64,000 nt of DNA from Semisulcospira habei. Lineage: Eukaryota > Mollusca > Gastropoda > Semisulcospiridae. The DNA is taken from NCBI GenBank assembly GCA_036245525.1, contig BTPG01000003.1, positions 137,427,082-137,491,081 of the forward strand. Reading direction: 5' to 3'. The position numbers and the translations under genes were made by a program. Each line of letters begins with the position of its first letter. Within the stretch, counting starts at the first letter, position 1. Below the pieces are notes generated by a model, which ran no database searches, had not been told where the DNA came from, and worked only from the letters and a program-made list of their open reading frames with translations. Shown here one piece after another: positions 1 through 11,574 of this stretch.

Positions 1-403
1 TCCAGGCCTAACCTGCTCATATAAAAATTAAACAACAACATAAGGAGTTTCACAACTTTTAAGGCCTCTTTTTACACAGAGTTCCTGTATTTCCTGGTCA
101 AATTTGCTCTCCGCCTGCGCTCATAATTAACACCGTTCTCACATCGTCAGAGAGTATTTGCCTCTGCGTGCTTTTGTTTTCATAGCGGTCCTCAACAAGG
201 GACAGGCTTGTTTGACCCGACTTCACGACAATGTTTGCCGACATTTCCTTGTTAGGAAGTTTATTTTCGACAAAATTCGATTGAATGTATACGCACTTTC
301 GGGGGGTTTTCTAGCGGACCCAAATTTAGGTCAAGCAAGAATGGGCCTAATTTTGCGTCGCGTATGCTCCTCGGGGCGGAGCGAAGTCAATGGACTAAGT
401 AAA

Positions 404-556
404 TTAACCCATTTAGTCCTGACGCACTACCGCAGGAGGTTGGATCGAGCATGATAATTATCATGAATTATCATGCTCGATCCGGCTCCTGCAACTGGCA
501 CACAGGCGTCAGGTGCAATTCCAAAATTAATGCTCCTTTGGGGTTAAATGAGTTAA
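404..556. mobile_element. HP-A element, AT-core variant
   Basis: TTAA at 404-407 and 553-556 bound the element. The inner hairpin (442-483) reads GGATCGAGCATGATAATT on the left and its exact complement on the right. GCAGGAGG and GGCTCCTGC extend the pairing outward. The usual GGCGCC centre is missing, so this copy is a shortened hairpin. Confidence 0.75.
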
Positions 557-559
557 CCC

Positions 560-1003
560 GGAACGCAACACGTAAAACCCAAATGCAAGAGCAGTGTGCC
601 CTGTGAAGGCAACAGACAGTATGTACAGATTGTGACAAAGCGATATTTTCATTGTACAGTAACATAAATCCTCATAAACCCTGCAGTTGCCTCCTCCTGG
701 CAATGTTTGTATCTGCAACCCTCACGCAGAAGTCTTTGCTGACCACTGGTACGGCGTATCGTCAACGGTTCATGAGATCATCAGTTGTTATATCGCAAGG
801 CCCATATATTATACGTCGGCCAGTAAACGACCGCTAATTAGCATCATAACGGTCATTAACNCGGCGAACACGGTACACGGGTCAGTCCTAATTAATAAAC
901 ATTGCTGACATTCCAGTCCCTTTATACACAATAAGAGGAGCGTAAGTTCACTTCCCTTGGCACGTGTACTAAAACTTGCAGTCGCACAAAGGGTAATCCA
1001 CTT
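560..1003. other. Gene-free interval
   Basis: I see no coding signal here. Position 861 is an ambiguous base (N). Around 600-665 there is a degenerate stretch resembling one arm of the HP-J type (GACAAAGCGATATTTTCATTG). Confidence 0.5.
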
Positions 1004-1069
1004 AGAGGTCGATGTCATCAAAGCACAGTCTGTATAATACAAACTGTGCTTTTGATGACAGCGACCTCT
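1004..1069. repeat. Solitary hairpin, about 30-bp arms
   Basis: AGAGGTCGATGTCATCAAAG pairs with the reverse complement ending at 1069, with small bulges, around a short AT-rich loop. No second copy was found in the window. Confidence 0.7.
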
Positions 1070-1270
1070 GACCATTGTACTACTGATCATTTGTCTGCTG
1101 GACCTGAAAAAAAATTACAAAAGGAATTTTTGCTGAATAACGTAATTGAACTCAAGTTCCACTTGAAGCCTGCACACACTTTTTTTTTTTGACGGTTGCT
1201 AAAGAGTTTTACTTGCTGACCTTTTAAGACGGCTTACAAGAGACTTACATAAGGAATAGTGAACATTTTC

Positions 1271-1350
1271 ACTCATTCGAGACCTTTTGCATCCGGATAC
1301 GCGGCATAAAGCCGCGTTTCCGGATGGAGCGCGTCACGCCCAGGAATGGG
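1271..1350. mobile_element. HP-E element, degenerate
   Basis: The left half starts ACTCATTCGAGACC and the core CATCCGGATACGCGG pairs with CCGCGTTTCCGGATG around AAA-type loop bases. The right outer end has decayed and no TTAA is visible. Confidence 0.6.
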
Positions 1351-1385
1351 ATGCCAAATGCAATTAAGCGAGTACATTATATTGT

Positions 1386-1549
1386 ATTGAGCAGCATTTT
1401 GCTTGATATAGTGCCGACAACACTGAGGCAGATGTGATTACCAGACCCGAATCAAAATGTCCGAGTCGTAAGACGAGGACATTTGATTCGGGTCAAGTAA
1501 TGACATCTGTTGGTTATCGGCACTATATCAAGCAAAATGTTGCTCAATA
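1386..1549. repeat. Large solitary palindrome, 164 bp
   Basis: Outer arms ATTGAGCAGCATTTTGCTTG and its complement are at the two ends. An inner hairpin at 1444-1494 has GACCCGAATCAAAATGTCC against GGACATTTGATTCGGGTC with one mismatch. Outer and inner stems are separated by poorly paired sequence. It is seen once here, so it may be a low-copy foldback element. Confidence 0.75.
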
Positions 1550-1555
1550 TATTTT

Positions 1556-2180
1556 ATGTATCCAAAACAAAACAAAGCATTCATTTTGCGGCTGACTGCG
1601 GTGTTAAGACAAAACACATGCATGGCAGACGAGAGCATATCAGTGTCAACTCAGCGCGTAGACTATGACTATGAGCACTTCCAGTGCTTTGTATAACCGT
1701 GTGTGTTACTGAGTAAATTCTACTTATTACTAACTTACGCATAATTGCGGAATATGCCAGCGGGTTTGTTTATTTATTTCTTTTCTCAGGTTGCCGATAT
1801 CGCCAGCTGACATCTCGTCAATTTCACTAGTCAGTCCAGCGATTCGCAGGTTTCCTGGCGTCTGTTCTTCGTTCGTATTTGTGTATAAATTGTAAATTTC
1901 GAGCGTTCGTAAACACTAAGAAGTATTTCATTACTGTTACATATAAGAAGCTTGTTAATGTTGCCGTATGAAAATATTTCGCGTTTCCGTTTTGAAAAAT
2001 GCACCCACGTATCATCAAGCTCGAATCTTGGCGCGCAAGGGATTTTGGGAAGGAAAGTATATCAAACAAATTCATGAATATTAAGTTGCTTGTTATACAA
2101 TATATCAATACATGTCAAAGAAGGGAAACTGTATGGAGTGGGTACATAAGAGTATATATCCGTAATACATCCGTAATACG
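1556..2180. other. Gene-free interval
   Basis: Non-coding sequence with no convincing repeat or exon. Short ORFs on both strands lack similarity to anything I recognise. Confidence 0.5.
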
Positions 2181-2187
2181 GTAAACT

Positions 2188-2275
2188 TCGGACATAACAA
2201 ATCGCTAGAGGACCCCACAACTTTTCTTGTTGTTATATCCAACTTTGTTATAAGCGAAGTAGACTGTGCAACTCC
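2188..2275. mobile_element. Possible Tigger/pogo-like terminal repeat
   Basis: Read on the minus strand, the end is ACAGTCTACTTCGCTTATAA followed by CAAAGTTGGATATAAC. This closely matches sequence at 37,528 and a more diverged copy near 61,100-61,140. Strings of this form (CAGT... then repeated TATAAC) are typical of pogo/Tigger-type DNA transposon ends. No transposase is present. Confidence 0.4.
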
Positions 2276-2673
2276 TTGGGATAGAATCTTCTCTTAGTCG
2301 AGATGGCCCTCTTAGTGAATAAACCTTCACATTGACGAAAATAAATGTCAGCTAATTAAAACTTGTGAATGGTTTGCTGTTTCTTCCCGAGAATGCACTG
2401 AGAACGCTTGGCCTTTTGTGCATGCTGTCCCCGGTACTGTGCACGAGGGGGTCAAATACCATTGCAAAAAAAGTCTCTTTTGTATGCACTAATAAACAAC
2501 TAGACGCACGCTGTAAGCCAGATAGTTCCAGGAAAGACAGGGTTAATTTGTTTTGACCTAACATATCTAGCCAAGGAATATTACAGGCCTGCGATTGATT
2601 GCTAATTTTCTCTTGTCTAGACAGTGCTTGAAAACCACTGACTCCTTCAAGTAATTCCTCGCGTGTGCAGCTG

Positions 2674-2888
2674 TTAACCCTTTCACCGCCGGAGCACGGC
2701 GAACGAGACCCAAGTGCAAGAGGCATAGATCCTCCTGAGCCCCCGCGTACGCGGGGGCTCATGAGGATCTATGCCTCTTGCTTGGCCTCACCCAGACATT
2801 TGTATGACCGTGGCACACGGGGTTAAACCGGCAGTAAATCTGCGATTGTTCCGGTGACATTATTAACGGCTGGCAAGCAAAAGGGTTA
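2674..2888. mobile_element. HP-B element
   Basis: The outer end TTAACCCTTTCACCGCCGG is at 2674 and the matching AAGGGTTAA end is at 2888. The inner hairpin (2717-2780) runs CAAGAGGCATAGATCCTC to its complement, with CCCCCGCGTACGCGGGGG at the centre. Another possible TTAA lies at 2823-2826. Confidence 0.8.
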
Positions 2889-2992
2889 ACCCATCCCAGG
2901 GGAACTCCTATTGGTCTGTTTAACCCCTACGCTTCCAGAGCCAAATGGCCAAATTGTAGAACCGTCTTGCACACAAAAAAGTAGTCCTATAT

Positions 2993-3096
2993 CACAGGCA
3001 TGGGGTGATCGTTGAAAATCGACCAGTTCTATAATAGGAAAGAGTAAACTGTATCAGGGACTACAACGATTAGGCAACGATCATCCCATGCCTGTG
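2993..3096. repeat. Inverted repeat with 22-bp arms and 60-bp loop
   Basis: CACAGGCATGGGGTGATCG (2993 onward) pairs with CGATCATCCCATGCCTGTG (ending 3096). Unlike the HP families the arms are separated by about 60 bp, so it looks like an independent foldback. Confidence 0.65.
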
Positions 3097-3130
3097 TTCT
3101 ACATACAGATCGTCGATACGAACAATTCGT

Positions 3131-3241
3131 GGGAGATGGATCGACCGTGATAGTTCAAGGTAATGCCTGATCAGCATGGCGCCTGCAGGCGCCAAGTTGA
3201 TCAGGCACTTCCCTTGAATTATCACGGTCGGTCTTTCTCCC
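3131..3241. mobile_element. HP-A hairpin, matched-arm variant
   Basis: The arms start GGGAGATGGATCGACCGTGA and end with the complement ATCACGGTC...TCTCC. Both arms carry GACCGTGATA and TGCCTGATCA in place of the common family bases. The centre is GGCGCCTGCAGGCGCC. Outer TTAA ends are not recognisable. Confidence 0.75.
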
Positions 3242-4090
3242 GCACCTGAGGCTGAAAGTGTGAGAGTCAGCTTCATTAAGAAGGGACGTGAGATGATGGA
3301 TGAGGATAAGCTGCAAGCGAGGCGGACACGAATTCGGAGGTAAATCATGGGGAAAGTGTTTGGGCGCACTTTCAGAATACGAATAGAAATGCGCGAGGCA
3401 ACAATAGCAGAAAGTGACAGAGTAATTGTTTTTGTTGTCGGGTTTAAGTACTAGACAGTTTCAATTTGCAAGCGTAGTCTTTGCCAGACATTTTTGTTGT
3501 TCCTATTTATAAAATTGGAACAACTTTGAAACGTGACGTGGCAGAGTTCGTTAGCCAGCTATGACTGATGTACATTTTCAACTTTTTGAGTGATAATTGA
3601 TTTTTGAGGGGGCAAAAGTCAGTATGAAGAAAAAAATTTTTAAATCGCGCAGAGAGTAACGTACATAATGTGAATACGGCGTCGCGGGATGCCATGACGT
3701 AAAGCTGATAGTGACATCATTTCCCTGCTCGTGCAATTCTTCTTCAGAATGGGTATCAGTTGCTCCAATTGGCGCGAAACGCCGTGTGCCCGTCTGTGTT
3801 TGTGTGCTCCAGTGAGTGTATATCAGAGGGTAGAGTGGGTTAGAGTGGAGAGAGATGAATCAGAAGAATGAAATTAAAATAGGAACATCTATAGGCTGGG
3901 TATCCCACCTTGTTTTATAATATCGAAAACGATATGACAGCTGGCTGTGAGAGCTGAGATAGAGAGGGGAGGGGAGGGTTGGAGGGGAGAGGGATCAAGA
4001 AGAGAGACAGAGACAGAGAACTGAAGTAAAACTTTATTTTCTAAGGGTGAAAACAGTAGGCACACAAGAGCCAGACGTGACTACCGTGCA

Positions 4091-4128
4091 TCCCCCCTCC
4101 CCTCCCCCCCCCCCCCCCCCCCCCCCCA
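4091..4128. repeat. Poly-C tract
   Basis: A run of nearly pure C, with a few T at the start. Confidence 0.9.
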
Positions 4129-4308
4129 GTACTCTATAAGATGGGCTGCAAAGTGTACCTGCGATGTTTAATCCTTAGAAACACACCAGAGATATAGCCA
4201 AGCATCTTAATGAAAAAAAATCGAAGATAAGGTCTCGAGATAATTCTTTAGGGACAATATCTTAAATTTTCATGCATGTCCGTCCTCAAGCGCGGGCTCT
4301 AGTCGCTG

Positions 4309-4460
<152 letters not shown>

Positions 4461-4649
4461 GGCGCTTTGGCGCCGAAAAAAAATGTTCTCTAGCATGGTT
4501 TTCGTAGCTATACGTGACGTCATTTTTATCTTGTTACTTTCCAGAATTTCTGCCCCGCACGCCAAAAACGTCATGTACATGCTCCGGAATGCGCTCCGAC
4601 CAGCCCCATTTCAAAGTCCACTGTATTTTCAATACGGTAGACAAAAAGA

Positions 4650-5690
4650 AGACATGAGAAACAATGTATCAGATGCTCACAGACATTTTCTATAGCACTG
4701 GCATTCCATTTTTGGCGTTCACAGCATCTTTAAATCAATTAAGGAGTAACTGTGGTACTCTATTTTAACGTTTTAAGCCAAAAGAATGCCTACCAGTTGT
4801 ATGCAAACATTCTGAGGGCATCGGAAACAACGTGCGTTTCCCAATTCTGCATTTTAAGGAAGAAAATGCTATCATTCACAACGAATTTATCGTAAAGGAT
4901 GGCAACTTTACTGATTTTATTGCATATTATGCTCACATTATTGAAAGATAAAAATGAAGTGAAATGGGTGTAGTAATTTTTTCTAAATAATTTTGTGTGT
5001 TTTTACAATTTGGGGATAGGGATACAAAATCAGCCACTATGGCGCTCACAGGGATCACAGCAGTAAGTCTGACATACTGTTCTAATGATGAAACCCTAAA
5101 AATGGACTGCCAGCGCTATAGAAAATGTCTGAAGGTATCCGATACATTATTTATGGGTTTTTTTTATTTTTGCGATTTCGCGGAATTGGCCGTGTACTGG
5201 GTGCACGTATACCGTCATTGCGAGCCAGAGATTCAGTATTTTTCATTCTGTTTGTTTGTAGTGGATGCAGAAGGTGTGCCTTAAAACAATAATGCCTGAT
5301 TTTGGCTTCTACTATAAAATCTGATTTATTTTGAGGAAGATGTTTCTGAAGATCATTTTAGCGTCGGCGAAGAGCGCGAACGGGAGTACCCTTGCGCCAT
5401 CGGCTATATCTCTGGTGTGTTTCTGATGATTTTATGAGTATATGGCTTAAACATCGCAGGACATACTAAGGTACACTCTGAAGCCCATCTTATAGAGTAC
5501 TGTGGGCGGGATGCACGATATCAGGTCTAGCTCTTGGACTACATGCTTAAATGTGTTAATTGTCTTTCTAAAGTAGACACTGCCCTTCCAGATGACCACT
5601 TCAAAAAGTTTTACAGCAAAGATTGAAAGTAGCCTTAGGCCAAAATGTAAGTTCAATAATACATGCTGAAAGTCAATGGCGTAATCATGC
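4650..5690. other. Gene-free interval
   Basis: AT-rich sequence without hairpin families. Short ORFs (for example 4997-5284 +) show no recognisable domain and I do not call them genes. Confidence 0.5.
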
Positions 5691-5696
5691 AGCCTG

Positions 5697-5880
5697 TTAA
5701 CAGGCCGAAAAACCCAAATCTGCGCGCTGTCCTCTGAACACTGAGTTACAGCAAACACTGTCTTTGATCACAGTTCAGGAGACAGATCGACCTTGATAGT
5801 TCAAGGGTGGTGTTCAGACACTTCCCTTGAACTGTTATGGTCGATCTGCATCTAGTTAGTTACTACAGTATAGGGTTTAA
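5697..5880. mobile_element. HP-A element, reverse orientation, loop deleted
   Basis: TTAA at 5697 and 5877. The hairpin (5784-5849) keeps GATCGACCTTGATAGTTCAA and its partner, but the GGCGCC centre is lost. The flank AACCCAAATCTGC...GTCCTCTGA is the reverse complement of the right-hand spacer of full HP-A copies. Confidence 0.6.
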
Positions 5881-6632
5881 CGCCGAGTATGCGACTGAGG
5901 CCATATCACAGCAGGTCCTCCAGCTAAGGGGTGTCAGGGTTGAACGTGTTAATGCACCAGGTCCTTCAGTGCTATCAATCTCAATATTCCATCAATCTCG
6001 CATCTTGAATGGCCATTGCCCTCGAATCGAAAGTTCTATCTTCACGGCAGGTCACTAAGGTCAAATTTGACTGAAAGAATGACATAAATGGCAGGTGTGT
6101 TACATTCCACCAGCACCATGTGGCTGAGCGGTTTATGCGTGCATTCACGCGCGCACAAACGCGCAAACCATTGGGAGGGGAAAAAAACACTACAAAACAA
6201 CACACATACCCAATGCGTGCTGCTAAAAAAATTTACTACCGTTGTACTTTTACTGCTTTTGACATCCAGAAACGTTAAACTTCTTATGCGTAACGTTTGC
6301 GGAAGAAACAACGAGACTGCAGGTAAATTACATGTACGTGACGTGGCTTCAGCCCAACTGAGCTGTCAGCGTGAGATCAATTCAGTAAGCACTAGCTGTC
6401 CTCTTAAATCAAACATCTTCAAGAGAAAGATACTTTGGGAGGTAATTATATTCCGTTTCTGTTTTCCGTTTAAGCCGTAATGAAAACAGTTGAGTAGCGC
6501 TGCTGTACTCTGTAACTTCGTCAAGGCAAACTCAGTCAATGAGAGAAAACATCCTGGCAACACAGCAGACTCCCAGCAGGGTATTTCGTCGGCATTTTTC
6601 CCCATAACACATAATTATGCCATAGAGAAAAA
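5881..6632. other. Gene-free interval
   Basis: No hairpin family or microsatellite. The 130-codon ORF at 6088-6480 (+) has no recognisable domain, and I regard it as chance. Confidence 0.45.
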
Positions 6633-6738
6633 TGTAACCCCCTGACTGCTACTCACGATACTGCTCGATGGAAAAGATACGTAAGTACATGCGTAAGTAC
6701 GCGTCTTTTCCGCCGAACGGTATCTTCAATAGCAATAA
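6633..6738. mobile_element. HP-F element
   Basis: TAACCCCCTGACTGCTACTC at the left and TACGCGTCTTTTCCGCCG then CGGTATC at the right form the family signature. A 'CGTAAGTA' motif is repeated in the middle. The right TTAA is not preserved. Confidence 0.6.
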
Positions 6739-6743
6739 CATAT

Positions 6744-6946
6744 TTAACCCTAAGCCGCATCTCCCAAATTTTGTAGGTGTCATATGACAACTACGTACCA
6801 GACAAAGGAGATGAATCGACCATGACAATTCATGGGTAGTGTCAAATTAGCTTGGTGCCTAATGGCGACAAGCCAATCTAGCACTACCCTTGAATTATCA
6901 TGGTCGATCCATCGCTTGTTTAGGACGCTGTGTTTAAATGGTTTAA
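6744..6946. mobile_element. HP-A element (A2 type)
   Basis: Starts TTAACCCTAAGCCGC and ends at TTAA 6943-6946, which is also the left end of the next element. The hairpin spans about 6812-6913 with GATCGACC and GGTCGATC at its base. Loop sequences are diverged. Confidence 0.7.
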
Positions 6947-7156
6947 CTCATTCTACCCCAGACACACCACAGCAAGATATGGATCGACCATGATACTTCA
7001 AGGGTGATGCCAGAATAGCTTGGCGCCCATGGGCGCCAAGCTATTCTGGCATCACCCTTGAACTATCATGGTCGATCTGTGTCCTGCACTAGAGTGCAGT
7101 CTTCAGAAGACAACGGCAAAAATTTGGGATTTCGGTGTTGGGGTAGAATGAGTTAA
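6943..7156. mobile_element. HP-A element (A1 type), full length
   Basis: 214 bp bounded by TTAA (6943-6946 and 7153-7156) with outer ends TTAACTCATTCTACCCC and its complement. The inner hairpin has GATCGACCATGATA arms and GGCGCCCATGGGCGCC at the centre. It directly abuts another HP-A copy, sharing one TTAA. Confidence 0.88.
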
Positions 7157-7281
7157 AGTAGATGAAATACGGCAGCATTTATATTCTATTTGCCAAAGCA
7201 ATATGCAGTTTGTTTACAAAGCCACAATAATGACATACGCGTATACAAAAATCAAGAAACAGTGTTAACGCTGTTTTTGTC

Positions 7282-7444
<163 letters not shown>

Positions 7445-7629
7445 TGAAACGTGAAAACCGAGTCAAGGAGCCCATATACGATTTAACCTGAACACTAGAA
7501 ATAAATTATAATCAGGATAGGTAGAAAAGACAGTTGGCTGCGCCACCATACAGTAACAAAAGCACAGTTAACCTGGATCACGGCATGTACCTGTAACTAG
7601 GGATGTTAATGGGGCAACTCCTGGCAGGC

Positions 7630-7689
7630 ATGAGACATAGATTCTCATGAGCCCCTGCGGCCGTAGGATGAGAATGTACGCCTCTTGCA
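7630..7689. mobile_element. HP-B hairpin, diverged
   Basis: Arms GAGACATAGATTCTCATGAG and ATGAGAATGTACGCCTC pair imperfectly around CCCCTGCGGCCG. Outer TTAA ends are not visible. Confidence 0.6.
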
Positions 7690-7989
7690 CGTGGAGCTGG
7701 CTGGATGAATTCACTGAATGTTTGAAGTTCGTGCAATTTTTTTTAACCTTTCTTTCGACTTACGAATAACCAACAGACCCACAAAATCCAAACGAACAAA
7801 GAAACAAAAACAGGACACAAATTAAAACTATACGGGTATGGCATCAGACAATGGACTTCTGTTCAACATTGTTAAAGCAATTGGAAGACAGCCCAGTGTA
7901 GTTCCCCTTGACATATGTCGTTGTTTTCCTATGTTTTGCGTTGTTCATTGCGTCGTTCTTTGGCCTCTGCTGCCCTGTGAAGACAAGAC

Positions 7990-8100
7990 ATTAAGCCCAC
8001 TTTGTGAACAGTGAGCTTTGATAGTATTATAAAGAAAATTTCACTTGTCACAAAAATGGACTTTGTGTCTTTTGCCTTCAAAGGGCAGCCTGGCTCTCTT
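7990..8100. repeat. HP-J-like degenerate foldback
   Basis: CCCACTTTGTGAACAGTGAG at the left and GACTTTGTGTCTTTTGCC then TTCAAAGGGCAG at the right resemble the flanks of the perfect HP-J hairpin near 53,500. Pairing is poor. Confidence 0.35.
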
Positions 8101-8239
8101 CACCGGCAGGATAAAAATGCGAACACTACCAAACAGAAAGAGGGGGGAAAAACACCTTAAAAGCAGGAACTCACAACAGATGTTCTCTGTCTCTTACTTG
8201 CCCCATATATCTCCGACAGTCTTCTTTTTACGGATGATT

Positions 8240-8442
8240 TTACTGAGAAAAAGTGAACACGATCCAACTGCAAGAGACATAGATCCTCATGAGCCCCCGC
8301 ATTTGCGGTAGCTCAAGATGATCTATGCCTTTTGCTCAGACCAATTTGTATTCATATTCCTTGGACGGCTGTGGCTTTTGGTCGTCGAATCAACAAAGAT
8401 TTCAGAAACAAAATATGCGTTCGGTGGCAGGGATGGGGTTAA
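8240..8442. mobile_element. HP-B element
   Basis: The inner hairpin (8271-8334) is CAAGAGACATAGATCCTCAT against an imperfect partner. The right flank has the family spacer (TTTCAGAAACAAAATATGCG) and the end GGGGTTAA at 8439-8442. The left TTAA is lost. Confidence 0.75.
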
Positions 8443-9640
8443 TGGGTGTTGAATTGGCAAAAGCTTCACAGACATGTCAGGGAGCACTTAACTGGTAAAA
8501 GTTAACACACTGTATCATTCGGACGGAATAGACCGACCCATTCCTGGCGTGAAATGTCAATGGAACTTTGCGCGCGTTCGCTTCTCGACAAAACGCTGCA
8601 GGCCATATACTTTTGACTGCCAAGCGGAAGGTACGGCATAACAACCGATGTTTATGCTTGCGGGGCATCCATGCGTCAATGTTTCCATTATTTTAGCCAA
8701 TTTCGGCGGTATTGTCGATGCCTAAAATGCGCTGTCGTTATGGGGAGTGTAAATCAGATTCCTGATACCCCAATCGATATCCAGGGGGTAGAATTTGTTT
8801 CGTTCAAGAAAGCGGCCTTTATCACGACTGGCAGACACGAAAGAATGGATACTAAAAGCTTGCGGTCGGCCTCATGGTCAACCGGGCTCTGAGAAAATCA
8901 CAAGACATCACTTCGTATGCTTGAAAGTAAAATTTCTACTTTTCCGTATTCCACCATAGTAGTCACAGACTGACTCATTCGATCGCTTGTACTTACATTT
9001 GGTCTGCTAAACTGGATCGTAGATCTGTCAGTTGTGTTTGAAGTACGCGCATGTACGCTGACCCCGTATGGCTGTGAGAGTGAGTTAGAGACGCCTCATT
9101 GATGTAAACAGACTCATGCACTAGCAGAAGTTTTCAGGGAGGAAAAAGAGACGTTTTTAGACGGACTTCAGAAAAGGGTACTGATGACTGCTTGCACGAA
9201 AATGTCTTTTAGTGACTCACTAGCTAGGTATAGGATCACTCATAATTTCAGACTGTAAACACATAAAAAGTGATATTACCACTGGAAAGAGCGCATAAAA
9301 ATGTGTGGTCGTGCAAAATTTCAAAGCTCTACTTTTTACAGTTCAGTCATGAAAAATCACAACAAGCGCATTTCATAAAATTTTGTTAAGGATCGCTACA
9401 TACTCTCTAGACTGACAATATCCCCACTTGCTGTACTGATTAAAACCAATACCTAGTTTGTACTGTGTATTTACAGCTCTAATAATGGCATACTTTAGAA
9501 GATATGCCATCCTAAAAATGGTTTTAAATAATTAACGTCGAATAGCGCGCTTTACTATGCGGAGCCAAATAAAAAGTGTGTGGTCGTGCAAAACTATTCC
9601 TCAAACTGAAAGTTCTCCTCTAAAGTCCACATTACGGTAC
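8443..9640. other. Gene-free interval with a short repeated motif
   Basis: No gene is visible. The motif TGTGTGGTCGTGCAAAA occurs near 9302 and again near 9578, each after AAAAA, so the stretch may hold two diverged copies of an unknown repeat. Codon-like ORFs are short. Confidence 0.45.
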
Positions 9641-9649
9641 AAGAGAAAG

Positions 9650-9780
9650 TTCGACCATGATAGTTCACGGGTGGTGCCAGGAAAGGCAGGACGCCTTTGG
9701 CGCCAAGTATTCTGAAACCACCCTTGAACTATCATGGTCGATCTGTATCTTCTTGTTCCCAGTCGGGGCTCAAAGGGTTA
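9650..9780. mobile_element. HP-A element, left end lost
   Basis: Hairpin 9650-9744 with TCGACCATGATAGTTCA and TGAACTATCATGGTCGA arms. The centre (CGCCTTTGGCG) is diverged. The right spacer ends in GGGTTATAA. Confidence 0.7.
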
Positions 9781-10276
9781 TAACTTGTGAAACTGGTCTG
9801 AACTAACTGAACTAGACTGTGGACCGCACTCTGAAAAACGACATAGTATCAAAACTGAACGTCGGTCGACCTGAACAGGACGTTGAATACCGACAACACC
9901 GGCGTCTGCAAACCGCCTCACATTTCTTCAGTCTAAATCTTGCGCCGGTTCGTGCATTTGGACATTACGGCAGTAAGGTCCAAAATCACAAGCAAGCACG
10001 CAAAAGGTATTCACTGCCACGCATCATCCTGTTCATGTTTAATTCATCAAACTCGATATATCTGCAGGCTTTGGTCAACTGTCTGGTGGCGGTGTGGGTG
10101 CCTGGTTTCTTCACTTCTGGCGAAAATTTTCTGGAACTGTTTGGCGAACAGCGCCAACTGACGGGAACGTTTCAACCGTGCCAGTCCAATGGTAGTGCCT
10201 AGTTTTCTTGGTACTTAAAAGAGGCGTCAAGATGATCTAACACTACCTTTGGACAACGTTACCGGCATTTCGTGAG
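9781..10276. other. Gene-free interval
   Basis: Contains the start of a 127-codon ORF (9819-10202 +) with no recognisable domain and no splice or promoter context. I treat it as chance. Confidence 0.45.
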
Positions 10277-10382
10277 ATAGATCGACAATGATACTTTCAA
10301 AGGCAGTGCAAGAATAGCTCGGCGCCTTTTGGCGCCGAGCTATTCTTGCACGACCTTTGAACTATCATCATGGTTGATCGAT
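10277..10382. mobile_element. HP-A hairpin, matched-arm variant
   Basis: Left arm GTGCAAGAATAGCTCGG and right arm CCGAGCTATTCTTGCAC match exactly, although both differ from the family consensus. The centre is GGCGCCTTTTGGCGCC. Confidence 0.78.
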
Positions 10383-10413
10383 ATATCTTGTTGTAGCGTA
10401 TCAGAGTTGAATG

Positions 10414-11140
<727 letters not shown>

Positions 11141-11144
11141 CTCA

Positions 11145-11286
11145 GCCGTCCGAAATCGTGCATTCGAATTCAAGTGGTGTTAGCAAGAGGCACAGATCTT
11201 CGTTAACCCCCGCGTCTGCGTGGCCTCATGATCTACGTTTCTGGCACTCGGGTGATATTTGCTTTGTCCCGGCAATGAAGGGGTCC
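11145..11286. mobile_element. HP-B element, degenerate
   Basis: GTGTTAGCAAGAGGCACAGA and CTCATGATCTACG mark the hairpin (11,183-11,245). GGCAATGAAGGGG at the right resembles the outer end. The central palindrome is eroded. Confidence 0.55.
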
Positions 11287-11407
11287 AATGCCCAAAACTT
11301 TCTGCTACTGAAGTCAATTCTTCCGCAAGAGAAAAGGGTACAGCATATCATGCGCACGTCGTAACCTTTCCATAAAGAAAATGAATGCGTCTCAAGCACA
11401 TCCCCGC

Positions 11408-11482
11408 TAAGCAAAAGACCCTCGGCCGACGTCGGCCGCAGTGGGCCCACTGCGGCCGACATCGACCCGTGGAGATTTTGCT
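11408..11482. mobile_element. HP-H hairpin
   Basis: GCAAAAGACCCTCGGCCGAC pairs with the reverse complement at the right, around CGCAGTGGGCCCACTGCG. The core GGCCGACGTCGGCC is itself palindromic and CpG-dense. Confidence 0.75.
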
Positions 11483-11574
11483 TACCGGGTCCACCTTTAC
11501 GATACCACAGCGAGAAATGGCCCAGCCACGACTGTTTGAAAAGTAGTACCGGATTAGTCTGGCACTACCCTTGG

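Noticed and set aside
861..861. Ambiguous base N
   Set aside because: A single uncertain base call, not a gap or feature.
2352..2762. 136-codon minus-strand ORF
   Set aside because: Its first third is the HP-B hairpin; no domain beyond it.
6088..6480. 130-codon plus-strand ORF
   Set aside because: No recognisable domain and no exon signals; consistent with chance in this length of sequence.
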